64,000 nucleotides of DNA from CAVVSD01 sp963837655. GTDB lineage: Bacteria > Actinomycetota > Thermoleophilia > Solirubrobacterales > Solirubrobacteraceae. The notes under the pieces are model-generated. The model worked only from the letters and a program-made list of their open reading frames with translations, did no database searches and was not told the origin of the DNA. This document shows, in pieces, positions 16,013 through 25,674 of this stretch; the first letter of the stretch is position 1; every line of letters starts with the position of its first letter. A program made the position numbers and the translations under genes. Location: NCBI GenBank assembly GCA_963837655.1, contig CAWIOK010000001.1, positions 186,001 to 250,000 on the forward strand. Direction: 5' to 3'.

Positions 16013-16858
16013 CGCCCTGCCGACCGCGGCGGCGACGTCGCGTGGCCGGCGCGTGATGTCCTCCCACGTGAATCGCAGCACGGTCCACCCCTGGAGCTGG
16101 AGGGCGTTCGCGCTCGAACGGTCCGCCTGGAACGCGGACCATGTCCCGTGCGCCTGCCAGCCGTCGGTCTCCACGACAAGGCGCTGCGCCGGCCACACGA
16201 AGTCGTAGCGCCGGGCGCCGATGCGATGCTGGCGCACCGGCCGGGGCAGGCCGTGTCGAGCGCAGATCCGCAGGAACCGGTCCTCGAGCTCGGTCTGCGT
16301 CGCGACAGCCGGCAGCAGCGCGGTCAGGACCCCGCTCGGCCTCCGGCGCACCGCATCGCGGAGGGCCGCGAGGTCCACGAGCCGCAGGAACTGCGCCTCG
16401 CGGAGCGTCCGCCGCAGCTCATCCGGCTCGAGGACGTGAGCCAGGTCGGCCAGCGTGCGGGCCGGACTCGTGACGGGGATGTGCAAGTGCTCTGCCCGAT
16501 CGGCGTCGAGCAGCCGGCCCCGGTGCGTGGCGATACCGGGGTGGCGGCTGTCGTGCGTGACGGTGACGTCGGGTCGTGGCCCCTCCCCATCGCGCATGCG
16601 CCAGAGCGTGGCGGCACTGCGATGACTGAGCAGCGCACCGTCGCCGACAGCGAGCACCGCCGCCATCCATCGCATCTCCCGACGCGGCGCCGTGTGACCG
16701 ACGGCGTACACGCCCCGGTGGAGCCGGTGCAGGCGCCCCGCCCGCACCCGCCTGACGATGCCGGCGCGGCTCAGCGCCAGCTGGCGCGCCGCGACGACGC
16801 CGTACTGCTGTGCCGCGAGCGCCGCCATCTGGGCGTCCGCGCTGACTTCGTATCGCAT
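15965..16858 (-). CDS. AbiEi-like winged-helix / DUF559 (PD-(D/E)XK-fold) protein
   Basis: A 297-aa protein. Residues 8-60 (AALAAQQYGVVAARQLALSR...RRVRAGRLHRLHRGVYAVG) match the winged helix that starts AbiEi-type antitoxins. Residues of about 190-285 match DUF559, a Vsr-like PD-(D/E)XK fold, with ELEDRFL, YDFVWP and LVVETDGWQAHG giving the Asp/Glu set, and LRFTWEDI. Such fusions are common in actinobacteria; their function is unsettled (possible nuclease or toxin-antitoxin relative). No partner toxin lies beside it. The ATG sits in the loop of a 17-bp inverted repeat. Confidence 0.8.
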   Translation of the reverse strand: MRYEVSADAQMAALAAQQYGVVAARQLALSRAGIVRRVRAGRLHRLHRGVYAVGHTAPRREMRWMAAVLAVGDGALLSHRSAATLWRMRDGEGPRPDVTVTHDSRHPGIATHRGRLLDADRAEHLHIPVTSPARTLADLAHVLEPDELRRTLREAQFLRLVDLAALRDAVRRRPSGVLTALLPAVATQTELEDRFLRICARHGLPRPVRQHRIGARRYDFVWPAQRLVVETDGWQAHGTWSAFQADRSSANALQLQGWTVLRFTWEDITRRPRDVAAAVGRALGLRDLDRAVGADPQ

Positions 16859-16877
16859 ACCGATACAAAGTCAGCGC
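16839..16877 (-). promoter_or_regulatory. 17-bp inverted repeat with the DUF559 gene start codon in its loop
   Basis: Left arm gcgctgacttcgtatcg (16839-16855) and right arm cgatacaaagtcagcgc (16861-16877) pair at 16 of 17 positions. The 5-bp spacer catac contains the complement of the ATG at 16858-16856. As DNA it could be an operator bound by the encoded winged helix. As RNA it would hide the start codon at the tip of a stem. No Shine-Dalgarno sequence is visible. Confidence 0.6.
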
Positions 16878-16896
16878 GGCCACGAGGTTCGCCCCC

Positions 16897-18129
16897 CTAG
16901 GCGGCCACCGGCTGCGGCGTCACCGACGCGGCGGCACCCGGCAGCGGCACGCCACGTGCCCACGCCGGCTCGTTGCCGGGCGGACGGAAGCGCGGCATGA
17001 CCTCCTCCGCGAAGAGCGTCATGTTCTTCACGACCTTCCAGTTGGGCATCGTGCCGACCTGCATCGACGCGCCGACGTGCACGCCGGCCCCGCACTCCTC
17101 CGCGTAGATGTTCAGCCGCTCGGCCACCGTGTCGGGGGAGCCGACGATGATGTACTGCTCGTCGACGAGCTCCTCGTAGGTGAGGTCCCAGTGGTCCTTC
17201 ATCCCGAACTTCGCGCGGCCCTCGAGCATCCCGCGCAGCGAGCGCCCGCTCGTGTAGCCGGGCGGGAAGTGCTGGTAGGCCGGGACCTTCAGGCCCGTCC
17301 CGAACAGCCACAGGTAGTGCTCGCGCGCCTCGGCGTGGGCGATCTCGTCGGTCTCGGCCACGTACGTCGGGCACGCAGAACGCCAGCTGCTCGGGTGACG
17401 CCTCGTAGCCGGCCTCGTTGCGCCGCGTTGCGGTACATCTCGTAGTTGAGCTTCGTGAACGAGAGCGGCGCGAAGACCATCATGAACGGGTAGCGGCGCT
17501 TCGCCGCCTCCGTGATCGTCTCCACCGAGCCGGTCCCCGGCAGCCAGATCGGCGGGTGCGGCTGCTGGTAGGGCTTCGGCCACGGGTTCACGTACGGGAT
17601 GTCGTAGTGCTTGCCCTTCCAGGCGAACGGGCCGTCGTCGGTCCACGCCTTGATGATCAGGTCGTGCGCCTCCCAGAAGCGCTCGCGGGAGTACGCCGGG
17701 TTGGCCCGCATCGAGTGGTACTCCATGCCCGTCCCGCGCACGAAGCCGGAGATGATCCGGCCCTCGCTGAGCACGTCGAGCATGGCCACCGACTCGGCGA
17801 CGCGCACCGGGTTGTCGTGCAGCGGCAGGGCGTTGCCGATGATGCCGACCGGGATCCTCGTCGTCCGCGCGACGATCTGCGAGCCCATGACGTTGGGGTC
17901 GGGCATCGTCCCGTACGCGTTCTGGTGGTGCTCGTTGACGCAGGTGCCGTCGTAGCCGAGCTTCTCCGCCAGCACCGCCTGGTCGAGGTACTCCTTGTAC
18001 AGCCGCGCGCCGACCTTCGGGTCGTAGTGGGAGTTGGACAGCGTGACCCAGGTCGACTCGATCTCCGAGCCCGACCGGGATGAACGGGTACGGCATCAGG
18101 CCGAAGTGGAAGAACTGCATCTCGTTCAT
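16897..18129 (-). CDS. LLM-class flavin-dependent oxidoreductase (frameshifted)
   Basis: Luciferase-like monooxygenase fold, about 410 aa as reconstructed. The N-terminus MNEMQFFHFGLMPYPFIPV is followed after a frame change near 18075 by EKLGYDGTCVNEHHQN, the LLM active-site strand. SEGRIISGFVRGTGMEY and PPIWLPGTGSVETI follow, then after changes near 17425 and 17375 TYVAETDEIAHAEAREHY and IVGSPDTVAERL. It uses reduced flavin to oxidise an unknown organic substrate. The ATG overlaps the stop of the alpha/beta hydrolase gene, so the two form a pair. Confidence 0.8.
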   Translation of the reverse strand: MNEMQFFHFGLMPYPFIPVGLGDRVDLGHAVQLPLRPEGRRAAVQGVPRPGGAGGEARLRRHLRQRAPPERVRDDARPQRHGLADRRADDEDPGRHHRQRPAAARQPGARRRVGGHARRAQRGPDHLRLRARDGHGVPLDAGQPGVLPRALLGGARPDHQGVDRRRPVRLEGQALRHPVREPVAEALPAAAPADLAAGDRLGGDDHGGGEAPLPVHDGLRAALVHEAQLRDVPQRGATRPATRRHPSSWRSACPTYVAETDEIAHAEAREHYLWLFGTGLKVPAYQHFPPGYTSGRSLRGMLEGRAKFGMKDHWDLTYEELVDEQYIIVGSPDTVAERLNIYAEECGAGVHVGASMQVGTMPNWKVVKNMTLFAEEVMPRFRPPGNEPAWARGVPLPGAAASVTPQPVAA

Positions 18130-18935
18130 CGCGCGCGCTCCTGGAAGTCGAGGATGGCCTTGGCCACGGCGGCCGGCTGCTCGACGACGAGGGCGTGGCC
18201 GGTGCCCGGGATGCGCACGAGCTCGGCGTTCGGCAGCGCCGCGGCGTAGCGCGTCGGCGGCCTCGTCGGGCACGAGCCGGTCGTGCTCGGCGCCGACGAC
18301 GAGCGACGGGCGTCGTGACCCGCTGTCAGGCGGCGCGGCATCTTCGGGTCGTCGCGGCGCTCCCAGACGAGGCGCGCGGTGGTCGACGCCTCCTCGTAGC
18401 CCTTCACGGCGGCGTCGATGTCCGTCGGGTCGGGCGCGACCTCGCGCGACGTTGGTCATGTCGTTGAAGAGCGTCGCCGAAGAGCTCCTCGGGATACATG
18501 TGGAAGAGGTCGACCACGCTGCCGCCGGCGAGGGGGAACCCGGCCGGGCGTGATCAGCGTCAGCGACCGCAGCTTCTCGGGATAGAACGTCGCGTACGCC
18601 GCGGCGATCCAGCCGCCCAGCGAGTAGCCGACGAGGTCGAAGGGCTCGTCCAGCCCGAGCGTCGCGCGCAGGTCGTCGTAGTGCAGGACGAGATCGTCGA
18701 ACCCGTCGAGCCAGTCCTGCAGCGGCGTGCCGCCGAAGCCGACGTGCTCGGGGGCGATGACGTCGGCGCCCTGGGCGAGCGCCTCGTGGAACCGCAGCCA
18801 CTGGCCGGTGAAGCCGGCACCGTGCAGGAACAGGAGCGGCCGGCCGCTTCCCTTGCGCCGCACGGCCACGGGCGTACCGGCGACGTCGAGCATGGTCGGC
18901 TCGACCGCAGGGGCCTTCACATCCGCTACCGCCAC
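18126..18935 (-). CDS. Alpha/beta-fold hydrolase (several frameshifts)
   Basis: About 270 aa when the frames are joined. LLFLHGAGFTGQWLRF holds the oxyanion HG motif, LVGYSLGGW the nucleophile elbow (GYSLG, catalytic Ser) and RIPGTGHALVVEQP the catalytic His near the C-terminus. The GTG start at 18935 follows an excellent ribosome site (ggaggaga, 5-base gap). Frame changes fall near 18540, 18475, 18440, 18325 and 18255. Paired with an LLM oxidoreductase, it probably hydrolyses the oxygenation product (inference). Confidence 0.8.
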
Positions 18936-19015
18936 TGTCTCTCCTCCGGACGGGTGCTGGGGCCCACACCGTAGGGCCGCCGCGGGCGACGGGTCAACCG
19001 CGGCGGCGAGATACG

Positions 19016-19649
19016 TCAGGCGGCGAGCGCGAGCTCGACGGGCACGAAGATGCTCAGGCGCCGCGCCTCGGCCTGCAGCGCGAGCACGCCACGGCGCAGG
19101 GCGTCGGTGAGCTCGGCGTCCGCGCCGGCCTCGCAGAGCATCTCGAGCTCGGCGGTGAAGCGCTGGGCCTGCGCGTGCAGGCCACCGTGGAAGCGCTGCA
19201 ACGCGACGTGGTCGCCGCCGGCGGCGGTGATGCGCAGGTCCTCGATGTTGCAGACCTTGTCGGCCGCGCAGATGGCGCGGGCGTCCGGCAGGCGCGACGC
19301 GGACCTGCTCGCGGTAGGCGAGCTTGCGCTCGGCACCGGGCAGCGACATGTCCTCCGAGACGCTCGCGACGAGCAGGGCGATGCGCGTCGCCGAACGCCT
19401 GGCGGATCTCGGGCAGCGTCACCGGCGTGTCCTCCACGACGTCGTGCAGGAGCGCAGCCGCGAGCACCTGCTCGTCGTAGCCCGATCGGCGAGCAGCCGC
19501 GCGACGCGCACCGGGTGGGAGATGTACGCCTGGCCGTCCTTGCGCCGCTGGCCGCGGTGCGCGTGCTCGGCGAACGCGTACGCATGGCGCACGAGCGGCG
19601 TGGCCGCGAGCGCGGGCGGCGCGGCTGGCGCGAGCGACAGGCGGGGCAT
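19016..19649 (-). CDS. HD-domain (RelA/SpoT hydrolase-like) protein, frameshifted
   Basis: About 210 aa. AFAEHAHRGQRRKDGQAYISHPVRVA and, in the next frame, AALLHDVVEDTPVT carry the H...HD metal site of the (p)ppGpp hydrolase HD family. After two further frame changes (about 19390 and 19300) the C-terminus reads CNIEDLRITAAGGDHVALQRF and on to 19016. There is no synthetase or TGS domain. It is likely a small phosphohydrolase; the substrate (ppGpp or other nucleotides) is unknown. Confidence 0.72.
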
Positions 19650-19702
19650 GCTGCTTGGGTCGGACCGCCCGGCGGCTCCCCCGACCGATCTGGACGCATG
19701 TC

Positions 19703-20058
19703 CTAGCGAAGGGTGTCGGCGAGGCGCTCGGCGCTCGCGTGAGCCACGCGTCCTCGACGACGCCGGCGATCTCCTCCCAGTCCAGCCCGCGGTCCAGCTG
19801 GACGCCCGACCCAGCCGTTGTGGCCGACGTAGGGCGGCACGAAGTAGGCGTCGGGGCACCGTCGACGAGCATCGCCTGCATCCCGGGCGGGGCGGCGGCC
19901 CAGATGGCCAGGCGCCCGTCGCCGTGGTGGTCGTCGTGGAACGTCACGAACGACCGCTTGTCGCGGATGAAGAAGGTCGGCGCGCCGTGGCTCAGCCGCT
20001 CGCTCGTCTCGGGCAGGGCGAGGCACAGCCTGCGGATCTGCTCGAGCTCGCCGCTCAC
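19703..20058 (-). CDS. MmcQ/YjbR family protein (frameshifted)
   Basis: About 118 aa. VSGELEQIRRLCLALPETSERLSHGAPTFFI is the typical N-terminus of the YjbR/CyaY-fold family (LPE...HG.P.F). RGLDWEEIAGVVEDAWLTRAS is the usual C-terminal helix. GTG start at 20058. Frame changes near 19855, 19815 and 19730 are needed to join it. The biochemical role of the family is unclear (proposed DNA binding). Confidence 0.7.
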
Positions 20059-20260
20059 ACGCCAGATGTTGCAGCGCCGCGGCGGACGGCGCCACCCCGG
20101 CGCCAGGCGCAGATGCCAGCGGCCACGTCGTCCGGGTGATCGACCGGCGGTCGGGACGCTCCGGTCGCGTGGCCGCATGTACGACGCCGGTCCGGACTGA
20201 AGTTCTCGGCTCAGGTGCCGATGACGGGGGCAAGCCCTTCCGAGAGGATCCCCAGAGACC

Positions 20261-20540
20261 ATGACCAGCCAGCGAGCTCAGGCCTACGCGACCGCGCTGA
20301 AGAGCCTGCGCGACCTCAAGCCGTCGAAGTTCACCGACGCGCAGATGGACCTCTTCCAGCAGACGGCGGACGCTCTCTTCTTCACCGACGCCGTCGACGC
20401 GGCCACGGCGGATCTCATCGCCTGCTCGCACGCCGAGCTGGACGTCATCGCCGACAACGAGCGGCTGCTGCCCGGAGACCGTCGAGCGGCTGAAGGACGA
20501 GCTCGACGCGATCGGCCCCACGCCGCGTCGCCGCGTAGCG
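20261..20540 (+). CDS. Conserved helical protein of unknown function (frameshift near 20475)
   Basis: About 90 aa. MTSQRAQAYATALKSLRDLKPSKFTDAQMDLFQQTADALFF is an Ala/Leu-rich helical sequence with no membrane segment. After LLP the frame must change near 20475 to read ETVERLKDELDAIGPTPRRR, which looks like its real C-terminal helix. The end is approximate. No known family assigned. Confidence 0.5.
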
Positions 20541-20574
20541 GCATCCTCGCGGGCCGGGCTGCCACGATGCGCGC

Positions 20575-21735
20575 GTGGCAGCCGCCCCGCGCATCGCGCC
20601 GCCCCTGGCCGTGATCGCCCGCGAGTGGGGCCGCATCGGCTGCCTCGGGTTCGGCGGGCCGCCTGCGCACATCGCGATGCTGCGCGAGCTCGTCGTCGAC
20701 CAGGCGCGCTGGATGGACGACGAGGAGGTCGAGCACGCTGATCGCGACGACGAACCTGCTCCCCGGCCCGTCCTCGACGCAGCTCGCGATCTTCTGCGCC
20801 TGGCGACTGCGCGGCACCGCCGGGGCGCTCGTCGGCGGGCTGGCGTTCATCCTGCCGGGCCTCCTCGTCATCCTCGCGCTCTCCGCGCTGTTCCTCGGCT
20901 CGCCGCCGCGCTGGGTCGCGGGCGCCGGCGCGGGCGCGGGTGCCGTCGTCGCGGCCGTCGCCCTCCACGCCGGCCGCGGGGCTGCTGCCGCCGAGCTGGG
21001 CGCGGACCGCCGGCGCGCGGCGCGCGCGCTGGATCGCCTACGTCCTCGCCGGGCATCGCGGCGACGGCGCTGCTCGGGCGCCCTGGTCGTGCTCGTCCTG
21101 CTCGCGTGCGGGGCGATCGAGCTGGCCTGGACGCGCCGCACCGCAGGCACTGGCCGCGCACGCGTGGCCGGTCGTGCTGGCGGCGGCGTCGGCGACCGGC
21201 GGGCTGCTCGCGCTGTGCTGGACGGCGCTGAAGGTCGGCGCGCTCTCCTACGGCGGGGGCTTCGTGATCATCCCGCTCATGCAGGCGGACGCGGTCGACC
21301 GCCACGGCTGGATGACGACCCGGAGTTCCTCAACGCCGTCGCGCTCGGCCAGGTCACGCCGGGGCCGGTGGTCCACACCGTCGCGGTCGTCGGGTACGCG
21401 GCGCACGGGTACGGCGGCGCGCTGCTGGCGCCGTTCGATCGCGTTCGCCCCGTCGTTCCTGCTTCGTGCTGATCGGCGGGCCACGCGTCTCGGCGACGCT
21501 GCGCGAGAGCGCTCACGCCCGCGCGTTCCTCGACGGCGCGGGCCCCGCGGCGATCGGCGCGATCCTCGGACTCGGCGATCCCGCTGGCGCTCGCGCTCGA
21601 GCGAGCCGTGGCAGCTCGCGGTGCTCGCCGCGGGCGCCGTCGCGCTGCTCGTCTGCGCGCCGGCGTCGTCGCGACCCTGCTCGGCGCGGGCGCGGTCGGG
21701 ACCGCGCGGCGCTGCTGGGCGCACCGCTGCCCTGA
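20575..21735 (+). CDS. chrA: Chromate transporter (ChrA/CHR family), multiple frameshifts
   Basis: A footprint of about 385 aa, normal for two-domain ChrA. The N-terminal half has WGRIGCLGFGGPPAHIAML and, in other frames, LIATTNLLPGPSSTQLAIF and GGLAFILPGLLVIL. The second half repeats the motif as ALKVGALSYGGGFVIIPLM and VALGQVTPGPVVHTVAVVGY. These are the paired GFGGP and PGP motifs of the CHR family of chromate/sulfate antiporters. GTG start at 20575; the end ALLGAPLP is at 21735. At least six frame changes. Confidence 0.8.
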
Positions 21736-21756
21736 GATGCGCCACGATGCGACGAC

Positions 21757-21949
21757 ATGGTCGTCGACCTCCTCTTCGGGATCGTCGCGATCGCGATCGG
21801 CGGCTACCTGCTCGTCAGCGCCGCGAGCGCTCGTGGCGATCGCGCAGCGAGCGCGGGCGCGGCATCAAGTCGCTGAGCGATCCACAACGACCGTCGCGGT
21901 CGTGTTGGTCGCGGTGGGCATCTGGAGCATCGCGGCCGCGTTCGTGTGA
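21757..21949 (+). CDS. Small two-helix membrane protein (one frameshift)
   Basis: About 63 aa: MVVDLLFGIVAIAIGGYLLVSA, then after a frame change near 21825 ALVAIAQRARARHQVAERSTTTVAVVLVAVGIWSIAAAFV. It has two hydrophobic helices with a charged loop. It lies between chrA and copA. No family recognised. Confidence 0.45.
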
Positions 21950-21959
21950 CGTGTTGTCC

Positions 21960-21975
21960 ATACCCTAAGGGGGTA
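21960..21975 (+). promoter_or_regulatory. CsoR-like copper operator upstream of copA
   Basis: The sequence ataccctaagggggta contains TACCC and GGGTA half-sites around a 5-bp centre. A further gatacccccg half-element lies at 21982-21991. This G/C-tract inverted repeat is characteristic of CsoR repressor operators ahead of copper exporters. It sits 41 bp before the copA ATG. No csoR gene is present nearby, so regulation would be in trans. Functional assignment is inference from pattern and position. Confidence 0.55.
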
Positions 21976-22016
21976 GACTCGAGATACCCCCGTGGCGTAC
22001 TGCGGGGCCTCTCTCC

Positions 22017-24170
22017 ATGTCCCATCTCGAGCTGCCCGTCTCCGGTATGACCTGCGCGTCCTGCGCCGCGCGCGTCGAGCGCACGCTCAACGGGCCTGGA
22101 GGGCGTCAGCGCGACCGTGAACTACGCGACGGAGCGCGCAACCGTCGACTTCGACGACGCGGCGGTGGCTCCCGAGCGCAGCTCGTCGAGGCCGTCGAGT
22201 CCGCGGGCTACGGCGCGACGCTGCCCGGCGAGGCCGCGCGGTCCCGAGCCGGAGCCCGCTCGCTTCTGCGCGCGCGCCTGCGTGTCTCGGCGGTGCTGGC
22301 GCGCACCGGTCGCTCGCGCTGTCGATGCTCGGCGCCGCTGCAGTTCGACGGCTGGGAGTGGGCTCGCGCTCGCGCTCGCCACGCCCGTGGTGCTGTGGGG
22401 CGCGTGGCCGTTCCACCGCGCGGCATGGCGCGCACTGCGCCACCGCACCGCGACGATGGACACGCTCATCAGCATCGGCACGCTCGCCGCCTGGCTGTGG
22501 TCGGTCGCGGCGGTCGTGACCGGCGCCGAGCACGTCTACCTCGAGGTCGCGTCGGTGGTCACGGTGTTCGTGCTCGCCGGGCGGCTGCTCGAGTCGCGGC
22601 GCGCGCGGCCGGGCGGGCTCGGCGCTCGAGGCGCTGCTGCGCGCCGGGGCGCGCGACGCCGCGGTGCTCGACGCCGACGGCACCGAGCGCCGCGTCCCGG
22701 TCGAGGAGCTGCGCGTCGGCGACCGCTTCGTCGTGCGTCCCGGCGAGCGGGTCGCGACCGACGGCGTCGTCGAGGACGGCTCCTCCGCGGTGGACGCGTC
22801 GATCCTCACCGGCGAGTCGCGCCCGGTGGAGAAGCATCCGGGCGACGACGGTCGCGGGCGGCTCGGTCAACGCAGGCGGGCGGCTCGTCGTGCGCGCCAC
22901 CCGGGTCGGCGCGGACACCGCGCCTGGCGCAGATCGCGCGCCTCGTCTCCGAGGCGCAGGCGGGCAAGGCGCAGGCGCAGCGGCTCGCCGACCGGGTCTC
23001 GGCCGTCTTCGTGCCCGCCGTCGTCGCGCTGCCGCTCGCGACGCTCGCCGGCTGGCTCTCGCCGGGCCAGGGCGCGGGCGACGCCGTGAGCGCGGCCGTC
23101 GCCGTCCTCATCATCGCCTGCCCCTGCGCGCTGGGCCTGGCGACGCCCGACGGCGCTCATGGTCGGCACCGCGCGCGGCGCCCAGCTCGGCCTGCTCATG
23201 CGTGGTCCCGAGGTGCTCGAGTCGACGCGCGGCGTCGACACCATCCTGCTCGACAAGACCGGGACGGTCACGACCGGGCGCATGAGCCTCGCGCACGTCG
23301 CGTCCGCTGACCGCCACGAGGCGCTGCGCTCGTGGGCGCGCTGGAGGACGCCTCCGAGCACCCGATCGGCCGGGCGATCGCGCGGACCGCGCATGCCGAG
23401 CTCGGCCTGCTGCCCGCCGGTCCGACGACTTCGGCGCGACACCGGGTGGCGGGCGTCGCAGGGCGAGGTCGCGGGCAGTCGCGTCGGCGGCGGGCCGGGC
23501 ACGGTCGTCGCCGAGCGCGTGCCGCCCGAGCTCGACGCCGCGCGCCGCGACGGCCGAGGCGCGAGGCGCGACCGCCGTGCTCGCCGCCTGGGACGGCGAG
23601 GTCCGCGCCGTGTTCGTCGTCGCCGACACGGTCAAGCCGGGAGTCCGCGGACGCCGTCGCCGCGCTGCGCGAGCTGGGCCTGCAGCCGGTGCTGCTCACC
23701 GGCGACAACGCGGGCGACCGCCGAGGCCGTCGGCGGCCGCCGTCGGCATCGACGAGGTGATCGCCGAGGTCCTGCCCGCCGACAAGGCGGGCGCGGTGTC
23801 GCGGCTGCAGGCCGAGGGCCACGTCGTGGCCGTCGCGGGGGACGGCATCAACGACGCACCCGCGCTCGCCCAGGCCGACCTCGGGCTCGCCGTCGGCACC
23901 GGCACCGACGTCGCGATCGAGGCGTCCGACCTCACGATGGTGTCCGGCGACCTGCGCGCGGCCGCCGACGCGATCCGCCTCTCGCGGGCGACCCTGCGCA
24001 CGATCCGCCAGAACCTCGGATGGGCCTTCGCCTACAACGTCGCGGCGCTGCCGCTCGCGGCGGCAGGCCTGCTCAGCCCCGTCATCGCCGCGGCGGCCAT
24101 GGGCCTGTCGAGCGTGTCGGTCGTCGGCAACGCGCTGCGCCTGCGGCGCTTCCGCTCCACCTGGCACTGA
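22017..24170 (+). CDS. copA: Copper-exporting P1B-type ATPase (many frameshifts)
   Basis: A footprint of about 717 aa. One N-terminal heavy-metal-binding domain (SGMTCASCAARVERTL, CxxC). The intramembrane metal site IIACPCALGLATP (CPC), phosphorylation site DKTGTVTTG, the HP motif in DASEHPIGRAIA, hinge GDGINDAPALAQADLG, and C-terminal helices ending in RFRSTWH are all present. The CPC plus HMA combination marks Cu(I) export. About a dozen frame changes, many explained by one extra or missing G or C, break the reading frame; all motifs survive, so sequencing error is the simplest reading. Confidence 0.87.
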
Positions 24171-24320
24171 CGGGCCTATCGGCACGTCGCACCAGCTCGT
24201 GGTCAGCGCGACGACCGCGACATCCGCGACGAGGCGCTCGCGTCACCGTCCGGCGGATGCGTGAGAGTCTGGCGCACGCGGAGCATTCCGGGTCTCCGTC
24301 CTCGTCCCAAGGAGTATCAG

Positions 24321-24737
24321 ATGAGCGCTGTTCCCCCCAGGCAGCCGCAGCCGTCCGGCTGGGCCATGGGCGGCGTCACGTTCGCCGCGTCGATGCTCGG
24401 GCTCATCGGGATCTTCCAGATCATCGCCGGGCTCACGGCGATCTTCAACGACAACTTCTTCGTCGTCGCCCGTCATTACACGTTCGACCTGGATACGACG
24501 GCGTGGGGCTGGATCCACCTGATCATCGGCGTCCTGCTGCTGATCACCTGCGTCGGCCTCATCGGCGGCAAGACCTGGGCCGGCATCACCGCGATCTTCC
24601 TGGCGATCCTCGCGGCGGTCGACAACTTCTTCTTCATCCCCTACTACCCACTGTGGTCGATCGTCGTGATCGCGCTCTGCGTGTGGGTCATCTGGGCGCT
24701 GACGCGCCCGGGAGCTGTGGGCGGGGAGTGGGAGTAG
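24321..24737 (+). CDS. Four-helix membrane protein of the DUF7144 type
   Basis: A 138-aa protein with four membrane segments (at about 18-40, 58-80, 86-104 and 112-130). The GVTFAASMLGLIGIFQIIAGL start and the W/F-rich NFFFIPYYPLWSIVVIALCVWVIWAL end match a family common in actinobacteria. The ATG follows aaggag with 7-base spacing. The reading frame is intact. Its 3' end overlaps the convergent dioxygenase-like gene by 50 bp. Function unknown. Confidence 0.75.
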   Translation: MSAVPPRQPQPSGWAMGGVTFAASMLGLIGIFQIIAGLTAIFNDNFFVVARHYTFDLDTTAWGWIHLIIGVLLLITCVGLIGGKTWAGITAIFLAILAAVDNFFFIPYYPLWSIVVIALCVWVIWALTRPGAVGGEWE

Positions 24738-25657
24738 CCCACCCCGCGCGCGGATCGGGCAGCGGGGTGAGGCGCGCTTCGACCGCCTCGCGCTGGTCCT
24801 CGAGGAACGGCGGCAGGATGATCCTGCCGCCGAGCTCCTCGACGGACAGCCCGTCGACGAGGAAGCCGGGCTCCTCGCGTCGCGAGCTCGTAGAGGACGC
24901 CGCCCGGCTCGCGGACGTAGAGCGAGTGGAAGTAGTGGCGGTCGACGAAGCCCGAGTTGGGCAGCCGTGTCTCGTCGATCCGCTCGATCCAGGCCGGGAG
25001 GTCCGCGTCGTAGGTGCCCCACGCGACGTGGTGGACGATGCCCGCGCTCTGGCGGCCGGGCTCGTCGGGCGCCGGGTCGAAGGCGATCCAACCGCCGCGC
25101 TGATCGCCACGAAGCTCGAAGCGCCCGTCGTCGGTGCGCCGTGCGCCGAGGACTCGCTCGAGCAGCGCAGCGGAGCGGTCCGGCGCGGCGCTGTAGGCGC
25201 GGACGCCCTCGAAGCCGCGGATCGCCAGCTCCTGAGGGATCTCCGGGTGCACGGCCGTCAGCGGCGGGTCGCTGCTCGTGTCGACGACGAGCTCGTGCCC
25301 GAGCGTCTCCGGATCCACGAAGCGCACGCTGTCCTTCTCGTGCTGCAACGCGACGCCCTCCGCAGTGAGGCGGTCGGCCCAGAACGCGAGTGCGTCCTGT
25401 GAGCCGACGCGATGGACGATGCGATGGATCATCCCCGCCCCGGCGCGGCCCGGGATGGCGTGCGGGTACTCGAAGAACGTCAGATCGGCGCCCGGATGTG
25501 CCTCCTCGTCGCCGTAGAAGAGGTGATAGACGCTCGGGTCGTCCTGGTTGACCGTCTTGGCGATCATCCGCATCCCGAGGACGCGCGTGTAGAAGTCGAC
25601 GTTGCGCCGAGCGTCGCCGGTGATGGCGCTGATGTGGTGGATGCCCTCGAGTCGCAT
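24688..25657 (-). CDS. VOC-superfamily ring-cleaving dioxygenase-like protein (one frameshift)
   Basis: About 322 aa, with two vicinal-oxygen-chelate modules. GIHHISAITGDARRNVDFYTRVLGMRM and HHVAWGTYDADLPAWIERI begin the modules, with metal-ligand His residues (HHI, HHV) and Glu (EPGGVLYELAT). The ATG at 25657 abuts an 18-bp palindrome. The frame changes near 24885; the other frame continues PGFLVDGLSVEELGGRIILPPFLE to 24688. The family is often annotated as a quinone- or thiol-stress glyoxalase (MhqO type). The substrate is unknown. Confidence 0.82.
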
Positions 25658-25674
25658 AGTTGCTAGAGCAACTA
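25657..25674 (-). promoter_or_regulatory. MarR-type operator palindrome at the dioxygenase start codon
   Basis: Arms tagttgct (25657-25664) and agcaacta (25667-25674) are perfectly complementary with a 2-bp centre. The element ends on the first base of the ATG and is followed upstream by tataccc. Palindromes of this length and style are typical MarR-family operators, and related VOC genes are often MarR controlled. No marR gene is in the window. The tight placement leaves no room for a leader with a ribosome site. Confidence 0.5.

Noticed and set aside
17300..24200. Programmed frameshifting or mass pseudogenisation as explanation for the broken genes
   Set aside because: Indels fall at unrelated sequences, in many unrelated genes including essential ones elsewhere, and motifs remain intact on both sides; sequence error is simpler.
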